The translations under genes were made by a program, and so were the position numbers. The notes beneath the pieces are model-generated. The model did not search any database. It was not told the origin of the DNA and saw only the letters and a list, made by a program, of their open reading frames with translations. A DNA stretch of 64,000 nt from Shouchella patagoniensis (GTDB lineage Bacteria > Bacillota > Bacilli > Bacillales > Bacillaceae_D), in NCBI RefSeq assembly GCF_002019705.1, contig NZ_KV917377.1, positions 742,565 through 806,564 on the forward strand, read 5' to 3'. Shown piece by piece: positions 17,363 through 26,979 of the stretch (positions within the stretch are counted from its first letter, which is position 1; every line of letters begins with the position of its first letter).

Positions 17363-19056
17363 TGCTTGTGCCTTTATTGCAGTTATTTATTCGTCTGCAA
17401 AAACGCGAGTTTCTAGCTCAAACAACCGCTCAAAAAACATCCGTTATCATTCTCTGCGTTGTCTTCTTTTTTTTAGGACTATTTTTTGCAAATGGTTTCG
17501 GTTACGTTGCTGCTTCTACAACCAACTCTTTCCTCTTGTTTTCGTTTCAAAGTCTCATTGTTATTCTTTTTATATTTTTGATGATGTTTACGATTCCTCA
17601 TGTTTTTGACAAGCTGTACGGCTCAAAAGATTTACATCTGTTATTCTCTTTACCAATTCCAACCAGAACAATTTTTTTAGCGAAACTAGGGGAACACCTT
17701 TTAACTGTGCCGTTATTTTTATTTTTAGGAAGTACTCTTTTTGCCGTAATTGCTGGTATAAGAGGCGGGGCGGCCTGGTCATACTTCTTGTGGGTTGCAC
17801 CAATTATACTCTTTAGTATATTAGGAGCCATTGCATTTGTTTACCTAATGACTCTTGCTTTTGCTCAACTAATTCCTGGACACCGTACAAAAGAATTAAT
17901 GACTTTTACTAGCGCTTTAAGTGGCATCATCGTGTTCTTGCTTGTTCAAGCCTTTAACCTTTCTTCCACAGATGATGGATTCAATCCTGAATCAATTCAA
18001 TTCAGCTACCCAGGATGGCTTCCTACATCATGGGCTGGAGAAATTTTAACTGCTGGATTTAATGGAACGACCACAATTGCTACGTGGGGCTACTTTGGCA
18101 TTTTTCTATGCTTTGTTATTTCCCTTCTCTTTTTTAGCCTTTTTTTAGTGGAGAGAGGTTTTCGACATGGTTGGATTAAGAGTCACGATGCTAAAAAGAA
18201 AAAACGCAAGAGTGATGGTCGAAAACAACATGTTACAGGTCCACTTCATGCTTTAATTCAAAAAGAACGAGCATATTTTTTCCGAGATATTCGTGAATGG
18301 CTTCAACTAATGCCCATTATTGTCCTCTTATTTGTTATGGTTTTTCCTTTGTTTAATCAAGGGTTGTATCCTATATTACAAGAGGTTCCACTTTTATCTT
18401 ACGGAGTTATGCAACTCGTCTTCTTTCTGAGCTTTTCATTTGCAGCTGGCAACTTCACGGCAAGCAGTGTAGGAAGAGAAGGTCCTAATATACATCTTCT
18501 TTCGGTATTACCAATTAGAGGAATTGACATTGCTCGAGCCAAATTTTTATTTCATTGGTTCTTTTTACTTGCTATTCTTGCCATTTTTGAACTCATTGGC
18601 TTCGTCCTATTCAGTTGGCCCTTCTGGCTTCCTATTTTAGGCTTTTTCGTTATCGGCATTGCGATTGCTGGTCTAAGTAGTCTAAGCCTTTACGTGGGTA
18701 CACAAAGCCCTCGTTTTAACGAACGCCAACCCCAAGCAAGAGTGCAAACGGCTGCTTCATTTCTTTTAATGTTCGCTTCTTTGTTTTATATTCTCATTTT
18801 CTTTATCCCGGTCGGTTTAGCTGTCTTACCACTCGGTGAATTGGAACAGTTATTCTTTGAAGATGATAATGAGAGTAACTTTTTTATTCAACTCGTTCTA
18901 TTTTTTATTCGAATTCATGCGACGAACACGTTTGCCATCTTATCTTTAAGCACATTATGTGTCGCTCTGCTTTCAATAGGACTATCATGGTATTTTATTA
19001 AGAAAAGTGCACGAGCATTTGATACTGGCATCAAGATCGATCTGCAATCAAAATAA
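17362..19056 (+). CDS. ABC transporter permease (ABC-2-like)
   Basis: A 564-aa membrane protein with about 12 hydrophobic helices, roughly twice the size of a simple ABC-2 permease. The pattern is two similar halves: helices at about 25-45, 55-75, 105-165 and 175-260, then a basic loop (KSHDAKKKKRKSDGRKQ, about 272-288) and helices from 310 to 555. The cytosolic motifs KLYGSKDLHLLFSLPIPTRTIFLAK and GREGPNIHLLSVLPIRGIDIARAK mark equivalent points in the two halves. It pairs with the ATPase immediately upstream as an exporter. The cargo cannot be inferred. Confidence 0.85.
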   Translation: MLVPLLQLFIRLQKREFLAQTTAQKTSVIILCVVFFFLGLFFANGFGYVAASTTNSFLLFSFQSLIVILFIFLMMFTIPHVFDKLYGSKDLHLLFSLPIPTRTIFLAKLGEHLLTVPLFLFLGSTLFAVIAGIRGGAAWSYFLWVAPIILFSILGAIAFVYLMTLAFAQLIPGHRTKELMTFTSALSGIIVFLLVQAFNLSSTDDGFNPESIQFSYPGWLPTSWAGEILTAGFNGTTTIATWGYFGIFLCFVISLLFFSLFLVERGFRHGWIKSHDAKKKKRKSDGRKQHVTGPLHALIQKERAYFFRDIREWLQLMPIIVLLFVMVFPLFNQGLYPILQEVPLLSYGVMQLVFFLSFSFAAGNFTASSVGREGPNIHLLSVLPIRGIDIARAKFLFHWFFLLAILAIFELIGFVLFSWPFWLPILGFFVIGIAIAGLSSLSLYVGTQSPRFNERQPQARVQTAASFLLMFASLFYILIFFIPVGLAVLPLGELEQLFFEDDNESNFFIQLVLFFIRIHATNTFAILSLSTLCVALLSIGLSWYFIKKSARAFDTGIKIDLQSK

Positions 19057-19061
19057 AAGAA

Positions 19062-19098
19062 AAACAGCGTAACTACCTCTAGGTAGTTTACGCTGTTT
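19062..19098. terminator. Bidirectional terminator between the permease gene and hfq
   Basis: AAACAGCGTAACTACC / GGTAGTTTACGCTGTTT arms with a TCTA loop and one bulge, flanked by A and T runs. It serves both convergent operons. Confidence 0.85.
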
Positions 19099-19108
19099 CA
19101 AATAACAT

Positions 19109-19342
19109 TTATATTTCCGTTTCACTCTTAAGCTGCACATTTTTTTGCGGGGCAAAGGTGGAGATGGCATGCTTATAAACAAGTTGTTGACGACCTTCCG
19201 TCTCGACAATAACGGTGAAATTATCAAATCCTTTAACTTGGCCACGCAGTTGGAAACCGTTTAGAAGAAACACGGTGACCGGGATTGACTCTTTACGTAA
19301 TTGATTTAGAAATTGGTCTTGGATATTCACTGTAGCCTTCAT
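19109..19342 (-). CDS. hfq: RNA chaperone Hfq
   Basis: A 77-aa Sm-like hexameric RNA-binding protein. The Sm1 region is [37 protein letters not shown], and the Sm2 motif is YKHAIST. The C-terminal tail is short, as in other Bacillus Hfq proteins. ATG at 19342 follows GAGAGGAGT; a longer frame upstream is not needed. It follows miaA by about 35 bp in the conserved miaA-hfq order and is probably cotranscribed with it. Confidence 0.97.
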   Translation of the reverse strand: MKATVNIQDQFLNQLRKESIPVTVFLLNGFQLRGQVKGFDNFTVIVETEGRQQLVYKHAISTFAPQKNVQLKSETEI

Positions 19343-19378
19343 GTAGGCAGACTCCTCTCTCTCTATCATTCCTTTTTC

Positions 19379-20317
19379 TTATTCGTTTCGAAACCTTCGT
19401 TTTCCTGCTAAAAAACTCTGCACATCCTGAAATATTTTGTCTTCCCGATTATTCCCTACATCAAACCAATTCGCTTCACTACGGTTGCGGAACCAAGTGA
19501 GTTGCCTTTTTGCATAACGTCTTGAATTTTGTTTTAGTTGATCAACCGCTGAATCAAACGAGCACTCTCCCCGTAAGAATGCATAAATTTCTTTATAGCC
19601 AATGCCTTGAATCGCCTGTCCTTCCACACCATCGTTGAATAGGCGAGTTACTTCATCTAATAACCCATCATTTAACATTAAATCAACCCGCTTATTAATG
19701 CGTTCATAAAGTTGATTACGTTCCATCGTCAACCCAATCATTGCCGTATCAAAACGGGGCTTGGCGCGTTCATTGGGCTGTTCTGAGAAAAGAGTTCCTG
19801 TCGTATGAATGACCTCTAATGCTCGAATAACCCGACGTGTATTATTGGGATGAATGGTATGAGCTGCAACTGGGTCAACCTCGTCCAATTGATGATGTAA
19901 CGCAAGTGACCCGTGTTCATGCAAATAGTGCTCCATCTGTTTTCGATAATCCTCATCCGCCTTCGCCTCTGCAAAAGAAAATTCATGGGTTATCGCTTGA
20001 ACATAAAGTCCTGTGCCTCCAACTAATATTGGGACATTGCCTCGACCTCGTATTTCTGAAATTGCATGAAGAGCACGTTCTTGAAACATAGACACCGTCC
20101 ATGGTTCTGTAGGTTCAAGAATATCAATTAAATGATGAGGGGCTTGCGCCAACTCTTCTTTGCTCGCTTTTGCAGTGCCAATATTCATTCTTTTATACAC
20201 TTGCATCGAATCGCCGCTTACAATTTCTCCGCCCAACTCCAAAGCAAGCTTAATGCTTAGCGCTGTTTTTCCAACGGCTGTAGGACCAACAATCGCAATA
20301 AGTGTTTCGTTATTCAA
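19379..20317 (-). CDS. miaA: tRNA dimethylallyltransferase MiaA
   Basis: Adds a dimethylallyl group to A37 of tRNAs reading UNN codons; MiaB, also in this window, then methylthiolates it. The P-loop is GPTAVGKTALS, followed by SGDSMQVYKRMNIGTAK with the catalytic Asp, PHHLIDILEP, VGGTGLYVQA and NPNNTRR-type HPNNTRRVIRALE. I prefer the TTG start at 20317 (312 aa) because AAGGGGTG precedes it by nine bases and the N-terminus then aligns with B. subtilis MiaA. An ATG at 20347 is the alternative. It overlaps the upstream methyltransferase stop by eight bases. Confidence 0.93.
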   Translation of the reverse strand: MNNETLIAIVGPTAVGKTALSIKLALELGGEIVSGDSMQVYKRMNIGTAKASKEELAQAPHHLIDILEPTEPWTVSMFQERALHAISEIRGRGNVPILVGGTGLYVQAITHEFSFAEAKADEDYRKQMEHYLHEHGSLALHHQLDEVDPVAAHTIHPNNTRRVIRALEVIHTTGTLFSEQPNERAKPRFDTAMIGLTMERNQLYERINKRVDLMLNDGLLDEVTRLFNDGVEGQAIQGIGYKEIYAFLRGECSFDSAVDQLKQNSRRYAKRQLTWFRNRSEANWFDVGNNREDKIFQDVQSFLAGKRRFRNE

Positions 20318-21116
20318 TCGAGTCAACACCCCTTTTTTTACTGACATCTAATACGATTAGACCATATTGAAATGCAGCGTGTTGACGTCGCTTCACAACA
20401 AATTCAAACCGTTTAAATTGTTGGCTCTGATAATGGTCTTTTAAAACAACTGCACGCCGAGCCACACGTTTGGCTTCTTGAACCATTTCAAGTGAAAGAG
20501 GTTGATAAGACGCAAACTTGCGCATACCTGAAAGGCCAGGAGAATCAATTTTTGTTTCAAACATTGGATCAAAATAAACAATATCAGCACTGTTATCAGC
20601 TGCATTTTTTAAAAAATGCAAGCTATTGCATTGCTTAACATGAATACGCCTCATTGCGTCTATAAATAAAGCGTCCGCATCGGACCAAGATTGCAACCCC
20701 TGGGCAACAATGGTGGCAATACGATGATCGGCCTCTAACCCGATTACTTTTCCACTTTTCCCTACAGCTAATTGTGCCATAACAGCATCTGCTCCCATAC
20801 CTAATGAAGCGTCTATCACAATATCTCCCTCGCTTAATTGTGCCGTTTCAATGAACGGATCATACTTCGTTTTTTTCCACTGCTTGTACCGGAGTAAGGA
20901 GGAATTTGGATGGTAGAAAAAAGGAGTTTCCTCATTTAATCCATAAAGAGCTAGTTTATTTTTGGCAACAATCAATACATCCACTTGATATTCTCGGAAC
21001 AATGTATCGAGAGAACGATCTCCTCGTTCAATAAATGGAACTTGAAATAGTTGAGCATGATGTATAGCTGTCTGCTTTAATTTTTCTGCTTGCTTTCTTG
21101 CCGTTGTAACAATCAA
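20310..21116 (-). CDS. RsmJ-like class I SAM-dependent methyltransferase
   Basis: A 268-aa methyltransferase of the RsmJ/DUF548 type. The SAM-binding motif I is VIDASLGMGADAVMAQLAVG (about 100-119). The catalytic-type motif VYFDPMFETK (about 175-184) matches the DPMFP motif of the RsmJ family, which in E. coli methylates G1516 of 16S rRNA. The N-terminal 90 residues differ from RsmJ, so the RNA target is uncertain. TTG start with GAGGAG upstream. It lies between mutL and miaA with short gaps and overlaps, suggesting one mutS-mutL-methyltransferase-miaA-hfq transcript. Confidence 0.8.
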   Translation of the reverse strand: MIVTTARKQAEKLKQTAIHHAQLFQVPFIERGDRSLDTLFREYQVDVLIVAKNKLALYGLNEETPFFYHPNSSLLRYKQWKKTKYDPFIETAQLSEGDIVIDASLGMGADAVMAQLAVGKSGKVIGLEADHRIATIVAQGLQSWSDADALFIDAMRRIHVKQCNSLHFLKNAADNSADIVYFDPMFETKIDSPGLSGMRKFASYQPLSLEMVQEAKRVARRAVVLKDHYQSQQFKRFEFVVKRRQHAAFQYGLIVLDVSKKRGVDSIE

Positions 21117-21130
21117 TCCATTAAACTCCT

Positions 21131-23038
21131 CTACATGACCCTTTTAAACATTTTCTCCAATTCATACGTGGAAAAATGGATGATAATTGGTCGCCCGTGG
21201 GGGCATGTGTATGGTTCTGAACATCTACGTAAAGTTTCTAATAGTTGGAAGATCTCATCATGACGTAAATGACGATTCGCCTTGATCGCTGCTTTGCAAC
21301 TCATTAAGATTGCTGCTTCTTCGCGCAAATCTTGTATATTAATCGTCCGCATGTCGAGTAACTGCTCAAACATTTCTCGGATAGTCGACTCTTCTTCCCC
21401 ACTTGGAAACCATGTAGGGTGTGAACGGACCATAAATGTATTCTTTCCGAATTCTTCTAAAAACAATCCCACTGCTTCTAATTTTTCCTTTGATTCATTG
21501 ATTAAAAGTGTTTCACGTGTGGTTAACTCTAACGTAATCGGCACAATTAATTCTTGCGTTTGTGCCAAAGGCTCCGCAAGCTTTTTATGGAAGTATTCAT
21601 ATTTAATACGTTCCTGAGCTGCGTGCTGATCAATTAAATACATTCCATTTTCATTCTGAGCAATAATGTATGTGCCATGCATTTGTCCGACCGGATAAAG
21701 AGGGGGGACCGACGCGTCCTCTTCTTCATTTTGCTGAACGTCATGATCTCCCTTACGCTCAACCTCTTGCACCGATGCTTCCATTTCTGGTTTAGCGTGA
21801 ACCTCTTCTTCGACCTCAAGTGATTCAGTGCTTAGTGAAACATCATAGGAGGTACGATCCAGGTCCCGTGGCAAGTCTTGTGCTTGTTTATACGCTACCT
21901 CTTCCCCCGGCATGAAAGAGCGTTGACTATCTTGTGGCCGCTCTCGCTCTCGCACCATTTCGTTTGCTCGGTGCGATTCATACGCTAAAGAGAAAGCAAG
22001 CTGCTCCGATTCTGCTGGCTTTGCTTTTTGTGATTTAGTCGGCTCTGGAATAAGCGTCTCTTTTGTTAATGCTTTTTTAATGCTTGTCGTAATAATTTCC
22101 GCCAATGCGTCTTCTTTACTTAAACGAACTTCGAGTTTAGCTGGGTGAACGTTCACATCAATTAATTTAGGATCCATTTCTAATTTCAAAACTGCAATGG
22201 GGTAGCGTCCAATAGGAAGTAATGTATAAAAACCTTGTTGAATGGCTTTTGCTAATTTGTAATTACGAATATACCGCCCATTAATAAAGATCGACATATA
22301 CTGGCGGCTCGCACGAGTTAATTCTGGTTTCGCCACATATCCACTTAATTCGTAATCCAATGATGTCCCTTCAATCTCAACCATAGATGATGCAGTTTGA
22401 CGACCGTATACTTGAGCAATTACCTGAAGCGTATCTCCATTTCCAGCTGTCTGTAACACTGTCTTACCATCACTAACATAATGAAAACCAATAGATGGAT
22501 AAGCAAGTGCCATACGGTTCATTACATCACTCACATGCCCCGATTCGGTTAAAACCGTTTTTAAATACTTAAGTCGTGCTGGTGTATTAAAAAAAAGATC
22601 TTTAACAACAATGCTTGTTCCTCGACGAGCACCAGATGGCTTTTTATCTTTTATTACACCACCTTGAAGAGTCATTTCGACTCCCTGCCCTCCCGTGCTT
22701 GTTGATATTAATACTGTCGAAACGGAAGCAATACTCGGTAGGGCTTCACCGCGAAAGCCCAAAGTGCGGATAGTAAACAAATCACGGTCCGTTTTAATCT
22801 TTGAAGTCGCATGACGCAAGAATGCCAATTCAAGCTCCTCTGGCTCAATACCGCCACCGTCATCAACAATGCGAATTGAACTCAGTCCACCTTCTTCGAT
22901 CTCAACAAGAATCTGTTTGCTGTTTGCATCGATCGCATTTTCAACAAGTTCCTTAACGATGGAAGCAGGACGTTCAACCACTTCACCTGCAGCTATTTTA
23001 TTTGACAATGAATCGTTTAACTGTTGAATCGCTGCCAC
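21131..23038 (-). CDS. mutL: DNA mismatch repair protein MutL
   Basis: A 635-aa MutL. The GHKL ATPase domain has SNKIAAGEVVERPASIVKELVENAIDA, DDGGGI and TLGFRGEALPSI. A variable acidic linker lies at about 340-440. The C-terminal domain carries the endonuclease metal motif DQHAAQERIKYE and the zinc-site segment CPHGRP, so this MutL should nick DNA as in other bacteria lacking MutH. GTG at 23038 is chosen because GAGGTGG precedes it and because MAAIQQLND aligns with the B. subtilis start. It lies 21 bp after mutS. Confidence 0.96.
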   Translation of the reverse strand: MAAIQQLNDSLSNKIAAGEVVERPASIVKELVENAIDANSKQILVEIEEGGLSSIRIVDDGGGIEPEELELAFLRHATSKIKTDRDLFTIRTLGFRGEALPSIASVSTVLISTSTGGQGVEMTLQGGVIKDKKPSGARRGTSIVVKDLFFNTPARLKYLKTVLTESGHVSDVMNRMALAYPSIGFHYVSDGKTVLQTAGNGDTLQVIAQVYGRQTASSMVEIEGTSLDYELSGYVAKPELTRASRQYMSIFINGRYIRNYKLAKAIQQGFYTLLPIGRYPIAVLKLEMDPKLIDVNVHPAKLEVRLSKEDALAEIITTSIKKALTKETLIPEPTKSQKAKPAESEQLAFSLAYESHRANEMVRERERPQDSQRSFMPGEEVAYKQAQDLPRDLDRTSYDVSLSTESLEVEEEVHAKPEMEASVQEVERKGDHDVQQNEEEDASVPPLYPVGQMHGTYIIAQNENGMYLIDQHAAQERIKYEYFHKKLAEPLAQTQELIVPITLELTTRETLLINESKEKLEAVGLFLEEFGKNTFMVRSHPTWFPSGEEESTIREMFEQLLDMRTINIQDLREEAAILMSCKAAIKANRHLRHDEIFQLLETLRRCSEPYTCPHGRPIIIHFSTYELEKMFKRVM

Positions 23039-23058
23039 TGGTTCCACCTCATTTCAGC

Positions 23059-25680
23059 TTATTTTCTTTTTAACTGTTTTTGCCACTGATCGATTTTTTC
23101 CAACGCTTGAAATGGCGTCAAGTGTAAAAGATCCGTTTCCACAATTTTTGTGAGCAACTCTTTTTCTTTTCTGTTTAATTCTTTTTCCTTTTGTTTTTCT
23201 ACCTCTGGTTCAAACAAAGAGAGCTGCTGTGGTTCTTCAGTAATTGTAACAGCAACTTCTTCTACACCAAGCTCTCTGTCGTCCATTTGAGTGGTTGGCA
23301 AATCACGGTTTCCATGGCTCGTCTCAAGCGTTTTTAACAACTGTTCAGCACGCGTTGTCACATTTCTAGGCAATCCGGCAAGTTCTGCAACATAAACACC
23401 ATAGCTTCGATCTGCTGCACCTTCTATCACTTTGTGTAAAAACACAACGGTCCCATTCTCTTCGGCAGCGGAAACGTGGACATTACGTAAGTTCGGAATG
23501 GTTTCTGCTAAAGTTGTAAGTTCGTGATAATGAGTGGAAAACAGTGTTTTTGCCCCTATGGATTTATAAATGTATTCAATAATTGCTTGAGCAAGCGCCA
23601 TTCCATCGTATGTAGATGTACCACGGCCAATTTCATCAAGAAGGATTAAGCTATGCGGAGTTGCTTTGGTAAGCGCATCCTTAGTCTCTAACATTTCCAC
23701 CATAAATGTACTTTGTCCGCTGGCTAAATCATCAGCTGCACCAATACGGGTAAAAATTTTATCAAATATAGGTAGTGTTGCTTCATCGGCAGGAACAAAG
23801 CTCCCAATCTGCGTAAGAACAACGGTTAAAGCCAACTGACGCATGTACGTTGATTTTCCGCCCATATTGGGACCTGTAATTAATAACATGTCACGATCAT
23901 CTGTTAAGTTAATTTCATTTTGTACGTAACTGCCCCGTTTAATGACGGTTTCCACGACTGGGTGTCTGCCACCTTTAATCGCCACATCTCGTGAATTGGT
24001 TAACGTTGGTTTTACATATAAATTTTGTTCAGCCACAGCTGCAAATCCTGCCAGTACATCCATCTCGCTAATCTCGCCAGCAAGCAGTTGTAGTGATGGA
24101 ACAAATTTTTCAACTTGACTGCGAATGCGTACAAACAATTCATATTCTAATTCAGACAGTTTTTCATCGGCTTCAAGAATAAGTGCTTCTTTCTCTTTAA
24201 GCTCTGGTGTAATATACCGTTCTGCATTAGCGAGCGTTTGTTTACGCTCATAACGGCCTTCAGGCAGTAAATGTGTATTAGCACGAGAGACTTCAATGTA
24301 ATATCCAAATACTTTGTTGTATCCTACTTTTAAAGAACGTATACCCGTTGATTCACGCTCTGAGCGCTCGAGTTCCGCAATCCATTGTTTTCCGTTTCTA
24401 CTAGCATCACGATACGTATCCAATTCTTTATTATATCCGTCCACAATAAGTCCGCCATCTGTCACTGAAATTGGCGGGTCCTCAACAAGGCTTTCTCCTA
24501 ACATCACCACAAGTTCTTTGAAAGGGCTAAGCTCCTTTAACCAATGGTTTTGCAAGCCTAATTGCGCAAGGTGAGCTGTAATTTCTGGCAACTTACTAAG
24601 AGAACGCTTCAATTGAGCCAGCTCTCTCGCATTTACACTTCCATAAGCAATTCTAGCTGCCAAACGTTCAATATCATAAACTTCTTTAAGCGTATCTCTT
24701 AATGTTTCCCGTTCAAAATACTGTTCTAAAAACTGTTCAATGATTGCTTGTCGATTTACGATCGCTTCTTCTTTAACTAATGGACGATCAAGCCACTGAC
24801 GTAACAACCTTCCTCCCATTGATGTCACAGTTTGATCGATGATAGAGAGCAAAGAACCGCTTTTTTTCTTGTCTCTCAACGTTTCGACTAATTCTAGGTT
24901 ACGCTTCGCGTGTACATCCATCTTCAAAAATGAATCAGAAGGGTAAAAAACCGCTTTTTGTAAGTGTCTTAACGATTGTTTTTGAGTTTCAATCAAATAG
25001 TGAAGCATGCGATTATATGCTTGTTTTAAAGCTGGTTGCTGAATATGACAAATCAACCCTTCATATTCTTTCAGTTCACTTTCATCACTTTGGACTGTGA
25101 CAATAAAGCTTGGATGTGTTTCTAGCTTTTCTTTTAGCGCCAATTCAATGTCATCTGGAGCAATGACTTCTTTTGCATTTCCAGCTAAAATCTCTTGTAA
25201 TAAATCATCCATATCACCAGTTAATAGCGTTACATCTGTCTCACCTGTTGAAAGATCGCACCGGGCTATTCCATACGCATTTTCCCCTTCACAAGAAAAT
25301 GCAAGCAAGTAGTTGTTTTCTTTTTCCGGAAGCAATTTGCTGTTCATTAATGTACCAGGAGTCAACACTTTCGTAACTTCGCGTTTCACAACTCCTTTTA
25401 CCATTTTTGGATCTTCAACTTGTTCACAAACAGCGATTTTATATCCTTTTTCAATTAATCGCGTAATATAATTTTCAGCAGAATGATGAGGAACACCACA
25501 CATTGGAATGCGTTCTTCTCCTTGCCCTCTTCCTGTTAACGTAATCTCAAGTTCTTTTGACGCTTTAATCGCATCTTCATAAAACATCTCATAAAAATCG
25601 CCTAAACGAAAAAAAAGAAATGCATCTTTATAGTTGGCTTTAATTTGTAAATATTGTTGCATCATTGGGGTTTGTGCCAT
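23059..25680 (-). CDS. mutS: DNA mismatch recognition ATPase MutS
   Basis: An 873-aa MutS, normal length. The mismatch-binding N-terminus contains DAFLFFRLGDFYEMFYEDA, with the Phe-x-Glu wedge motif (FYE). Connector, lever and clamp domains follow. The ATPase has Walker A GPNMGGKSTYMRQ, the Walker B DEIGRGTSTYDG and FSTHYHEL. The C-terminal tail ends in a coiled segment. ATG with a GGAGG site. It starts the mutSL unit; cotE upstream ends in a terminator. Confidence 0.97.
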   Translation of the reverse strand: MAQTPMMQQYLQIKANYKDAFLFFRLGDFYEMFYEDAIKASKELEITLTGRGQGEERIPMCGVPHHSAENYITRLIEKGYKIAVCEQVEDPKMVKGVVKREVTKVLTPGTLMNSKLLPEKENNYLLAFSCEGENAYGIARCDLSTGETDVTLLTGDMDDLLQEILAGNAKEVIAPDDIELALKEKLETHPSFIVTVQSDESELKEYEGLICHIQQPALKQAYNRMLHYLIETQKQSLRHLQKAVFYPSDSFLKMDVHAKRNLELVETLRDKKKSGSLLSIIDQTVTSMGGRLLRQWLDRPLVKEEAIVNRQAIIEQFLEQYFERETLRDTLKEVYDIERLAARIAYGSVNARELAQLKRSLSKLPEITAHLAQLGLQNHWLKELSPFKELVVMLGESLVEDPPISVTDGGLIVDGYNKELDTYRDASRNGKQWIAELERSERESTGIRSLKVGYNKVFGYYIEVSRANTHLLPEGRYERKQTLANAERYITPELKEKEALILEADEKLSELEYELFVRIRSQVEKFVPSLQLLAGEISEMDVLAGFAAVAEQNLYVKPTLTNSRDVAIKGGRHPVVETVIKRGSYVQNEINLTDDRDMLLITGPNMGGKSTYMRQLALTVVLTQIGSFVPADEATLPIFDKIFTRIGAADDLASGQSTFMVEMLETKDALTKATPHSLILLDEIGRGTSTYDGMALAQAIIEYIYKSIGAKTLFSTHYHELTTLAETIPNLRNVHVSAAEENGTVVFLHKVIEGAADRSYGVYVAELAGLPRNVTTRAEQLLKTLETSHGNRDLPTTQMDDRELGVEEVAVTITEEPQQLSLFEPEVEKQKEKELNRKEKELLTKIVETDLLHLTPFQALEKIDQWQKQLKRK

Positions 25681-25751
25681 AAGAGCCTCCGATATTCCTA
25701 AAATCTTAAGCCATTATACCATAGAGCAAACCAATTCTTCACGTAGCACAC

Positions 25752-25785
25752 AAAAAAAGCCGGCTGCTCAAAACAGCGCGGCTTC
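25752..25785 (-). terminator. Terminator between cotE and mutS
   Basis: AAGCCG-c-GCTG / GCAGC-CGGCTT stem followed by seven T on the minus strand. Confidence 0.85.
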
Positions 25786-25787
25786 AC

Positions 25788-26360
25788 TTATTTATCCAGT
25801 TCTTCTTGCAAAAAATGCGGGTCAATTTGCTCAAAGTCTTCATCTCGAATCTCGCCTGTGAGTGGATCAACGGGATACTCTTCGATTAATCCTTGTGGGT
25901 TTACAGCTACAGCGACCTTCGTTTCGCCAATGCACTCAACAATAAACTCTCTTTCTACTTGCACATCAACAGAGCGCCCATTTTCTGAAATAACGGCCTC
26001 CAGCGTGTTCGGTTGTTGGACCGCTTTTGCTACCACATCCAGTTCTTCGGAAATCACATTCTCGTCTTTCATCGACAATGGAACAATGTCGGTATAAGAA
26101 ACTGTTTGAGTTGCAACATCGGTTTTTGTATTATTAACATACGAAAACCAAACATTGATATCATAGGAACCGTTCACTTCAACTGTGTCTCCGCGCTTTT
26201 TTGCACTATACGTATGATTAATAATCCAGCAACCTAAAATACTTGACGGTGGCTCTGACGGTCTAATATGATGAGTCGCTTCTGAAAACTTGCGCCCTTT
26301 TCCGCAGACAGCTTTCGTGATAATTTCGCGGTAACTAGTTTCATTTCTTGAGTCAGCCAT
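25788..26360 (-). CDS. cotE: Outer spore coat morphogenetic protein CotE
   Basis: A 190-aa CotE, which forms the ring on which the outer coat assembles. Recognised from the N-terminal YREIITKAVCGKGRKFSEATHHIRP and ILGCWIINHTYSA, the central VNGSYDINVWFSY, and the acidic C-terminus (GEIRDEDFEQIDPHFLQEELD) that in B. subtilis is needed for recruiting coat proteins. The ATG has GGAGGG upstream. Place between ricA and mutS is as in B. subtilis. Sporulation promoters are expected in the 200 bp upstream but none was clear by eye. Confidence 0.96.
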   Translation of the reverse strand: MADSRNETSYREIITKAVCGKGRKFSEATHHIRPSEPPSSILGCWIINHTYSAKKRGDTVEVNGSYDINVWFSYVNNTKTDVATQTVSYTDIVPLSMKDENVISEELDVVAKAVQQPNTLEAVISENGRSVDVQVEREFIVECIGETKVAVAVNPQGLIEEYPVDPLTGEIRDEDFEQIDPHFLQEELDK

Positions 26361-26518
26361 CTTGTTCCCTCCATTTTCACGTATTGCCTATGGGCATAGG
26401 CAGACGTCCATTTTCAATACGGTATGCACAACTACTTCAATCTGTGCAATAAACGATACTTAGACGCTTCTCTACCAAGCTATGAACAAGAGCAAGCATT
26501 TAGACCATGCGGTGCAAA

Positions 26519-26551
26519 GAAAAAAAACGGCACCCTAAAAAGAGCACCGTG
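26519..26551 (-). terminator. Terminator after ricA
   Basis: CGGTGCTC / GGGTGCCG stem that uses several G-U pairs on the minus strand, followed by eight T. Confidence 0.65.
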
Positions 26552-26559
26552 TTTTTTAC

Positions 26560-26979
26560 TTAACAATTGTGAAAAGGACTTTTTGAAGTTGTTCCCCGCA
26601 TAACATCGCCATCCATTGATCGAACGATTTCATCTGTTACTGTTTTGGAAACAGTATTTGTAATTAATTGAAGCAATTCATTCACATCTACTTGGCTGCG
26701 TTTAAATTCTTGCACGAGCGGAATCTGATCAATTTCTTCATGTAGCTCATCGATTCTCTTTTCTACTTGCTGGAGCGCTTCCGACTTACCATAATGCTTT
26801 AAGTTTACAGCTTCTTTTTGATTACGTTTAATCTCTGCAATCATTTCTTGGACACGTAAATGCTCATTAATCTGTTTTTCTGCACGTTTAAAGAAATCAA
26901 CTTCTTCTGTTTGAGCGAGCATATTTGCTAATTCTTTTGCTTTCTCTTTTATATCCTGCTTTGTATATAGTGTGCTCAC
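26560..26979 (-). CDS. ricA: RicA (YmcA), RNA-maturation complex subunit
   Basis: A 139-aa helical protein of the YmcA/YlbF family. With YlbF and YaaT it forms the Fe-S RicAFT complex that acts with RNase Y in RNA maturation and affects biofilm, competence and sporulation. Long amphipathic helices ([41 protein letters not shown]) match the family. A cysteine lies at the C-terminus (PFHNC), near where the B. subtilis protein has an Fe-S ligand. GTG start at 26979 follows a perfect GGAGGTG and overlaps the miaB stop by four bases (GTGA). Confidence 0.92.
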   Translation of the reverse strand: MSTLYTKQDIKEKAKELANMLAQTEEVDFFKRAEKQINEHLRVQEMIAEIKRNQKEAVNLKHYGKSEALQQVEKRIDELHEEIDQIPLVQEFKRSQVDVNELLQLITNTVSKTVTDEIVRSMDGDVMRGTTSKSPFHNC

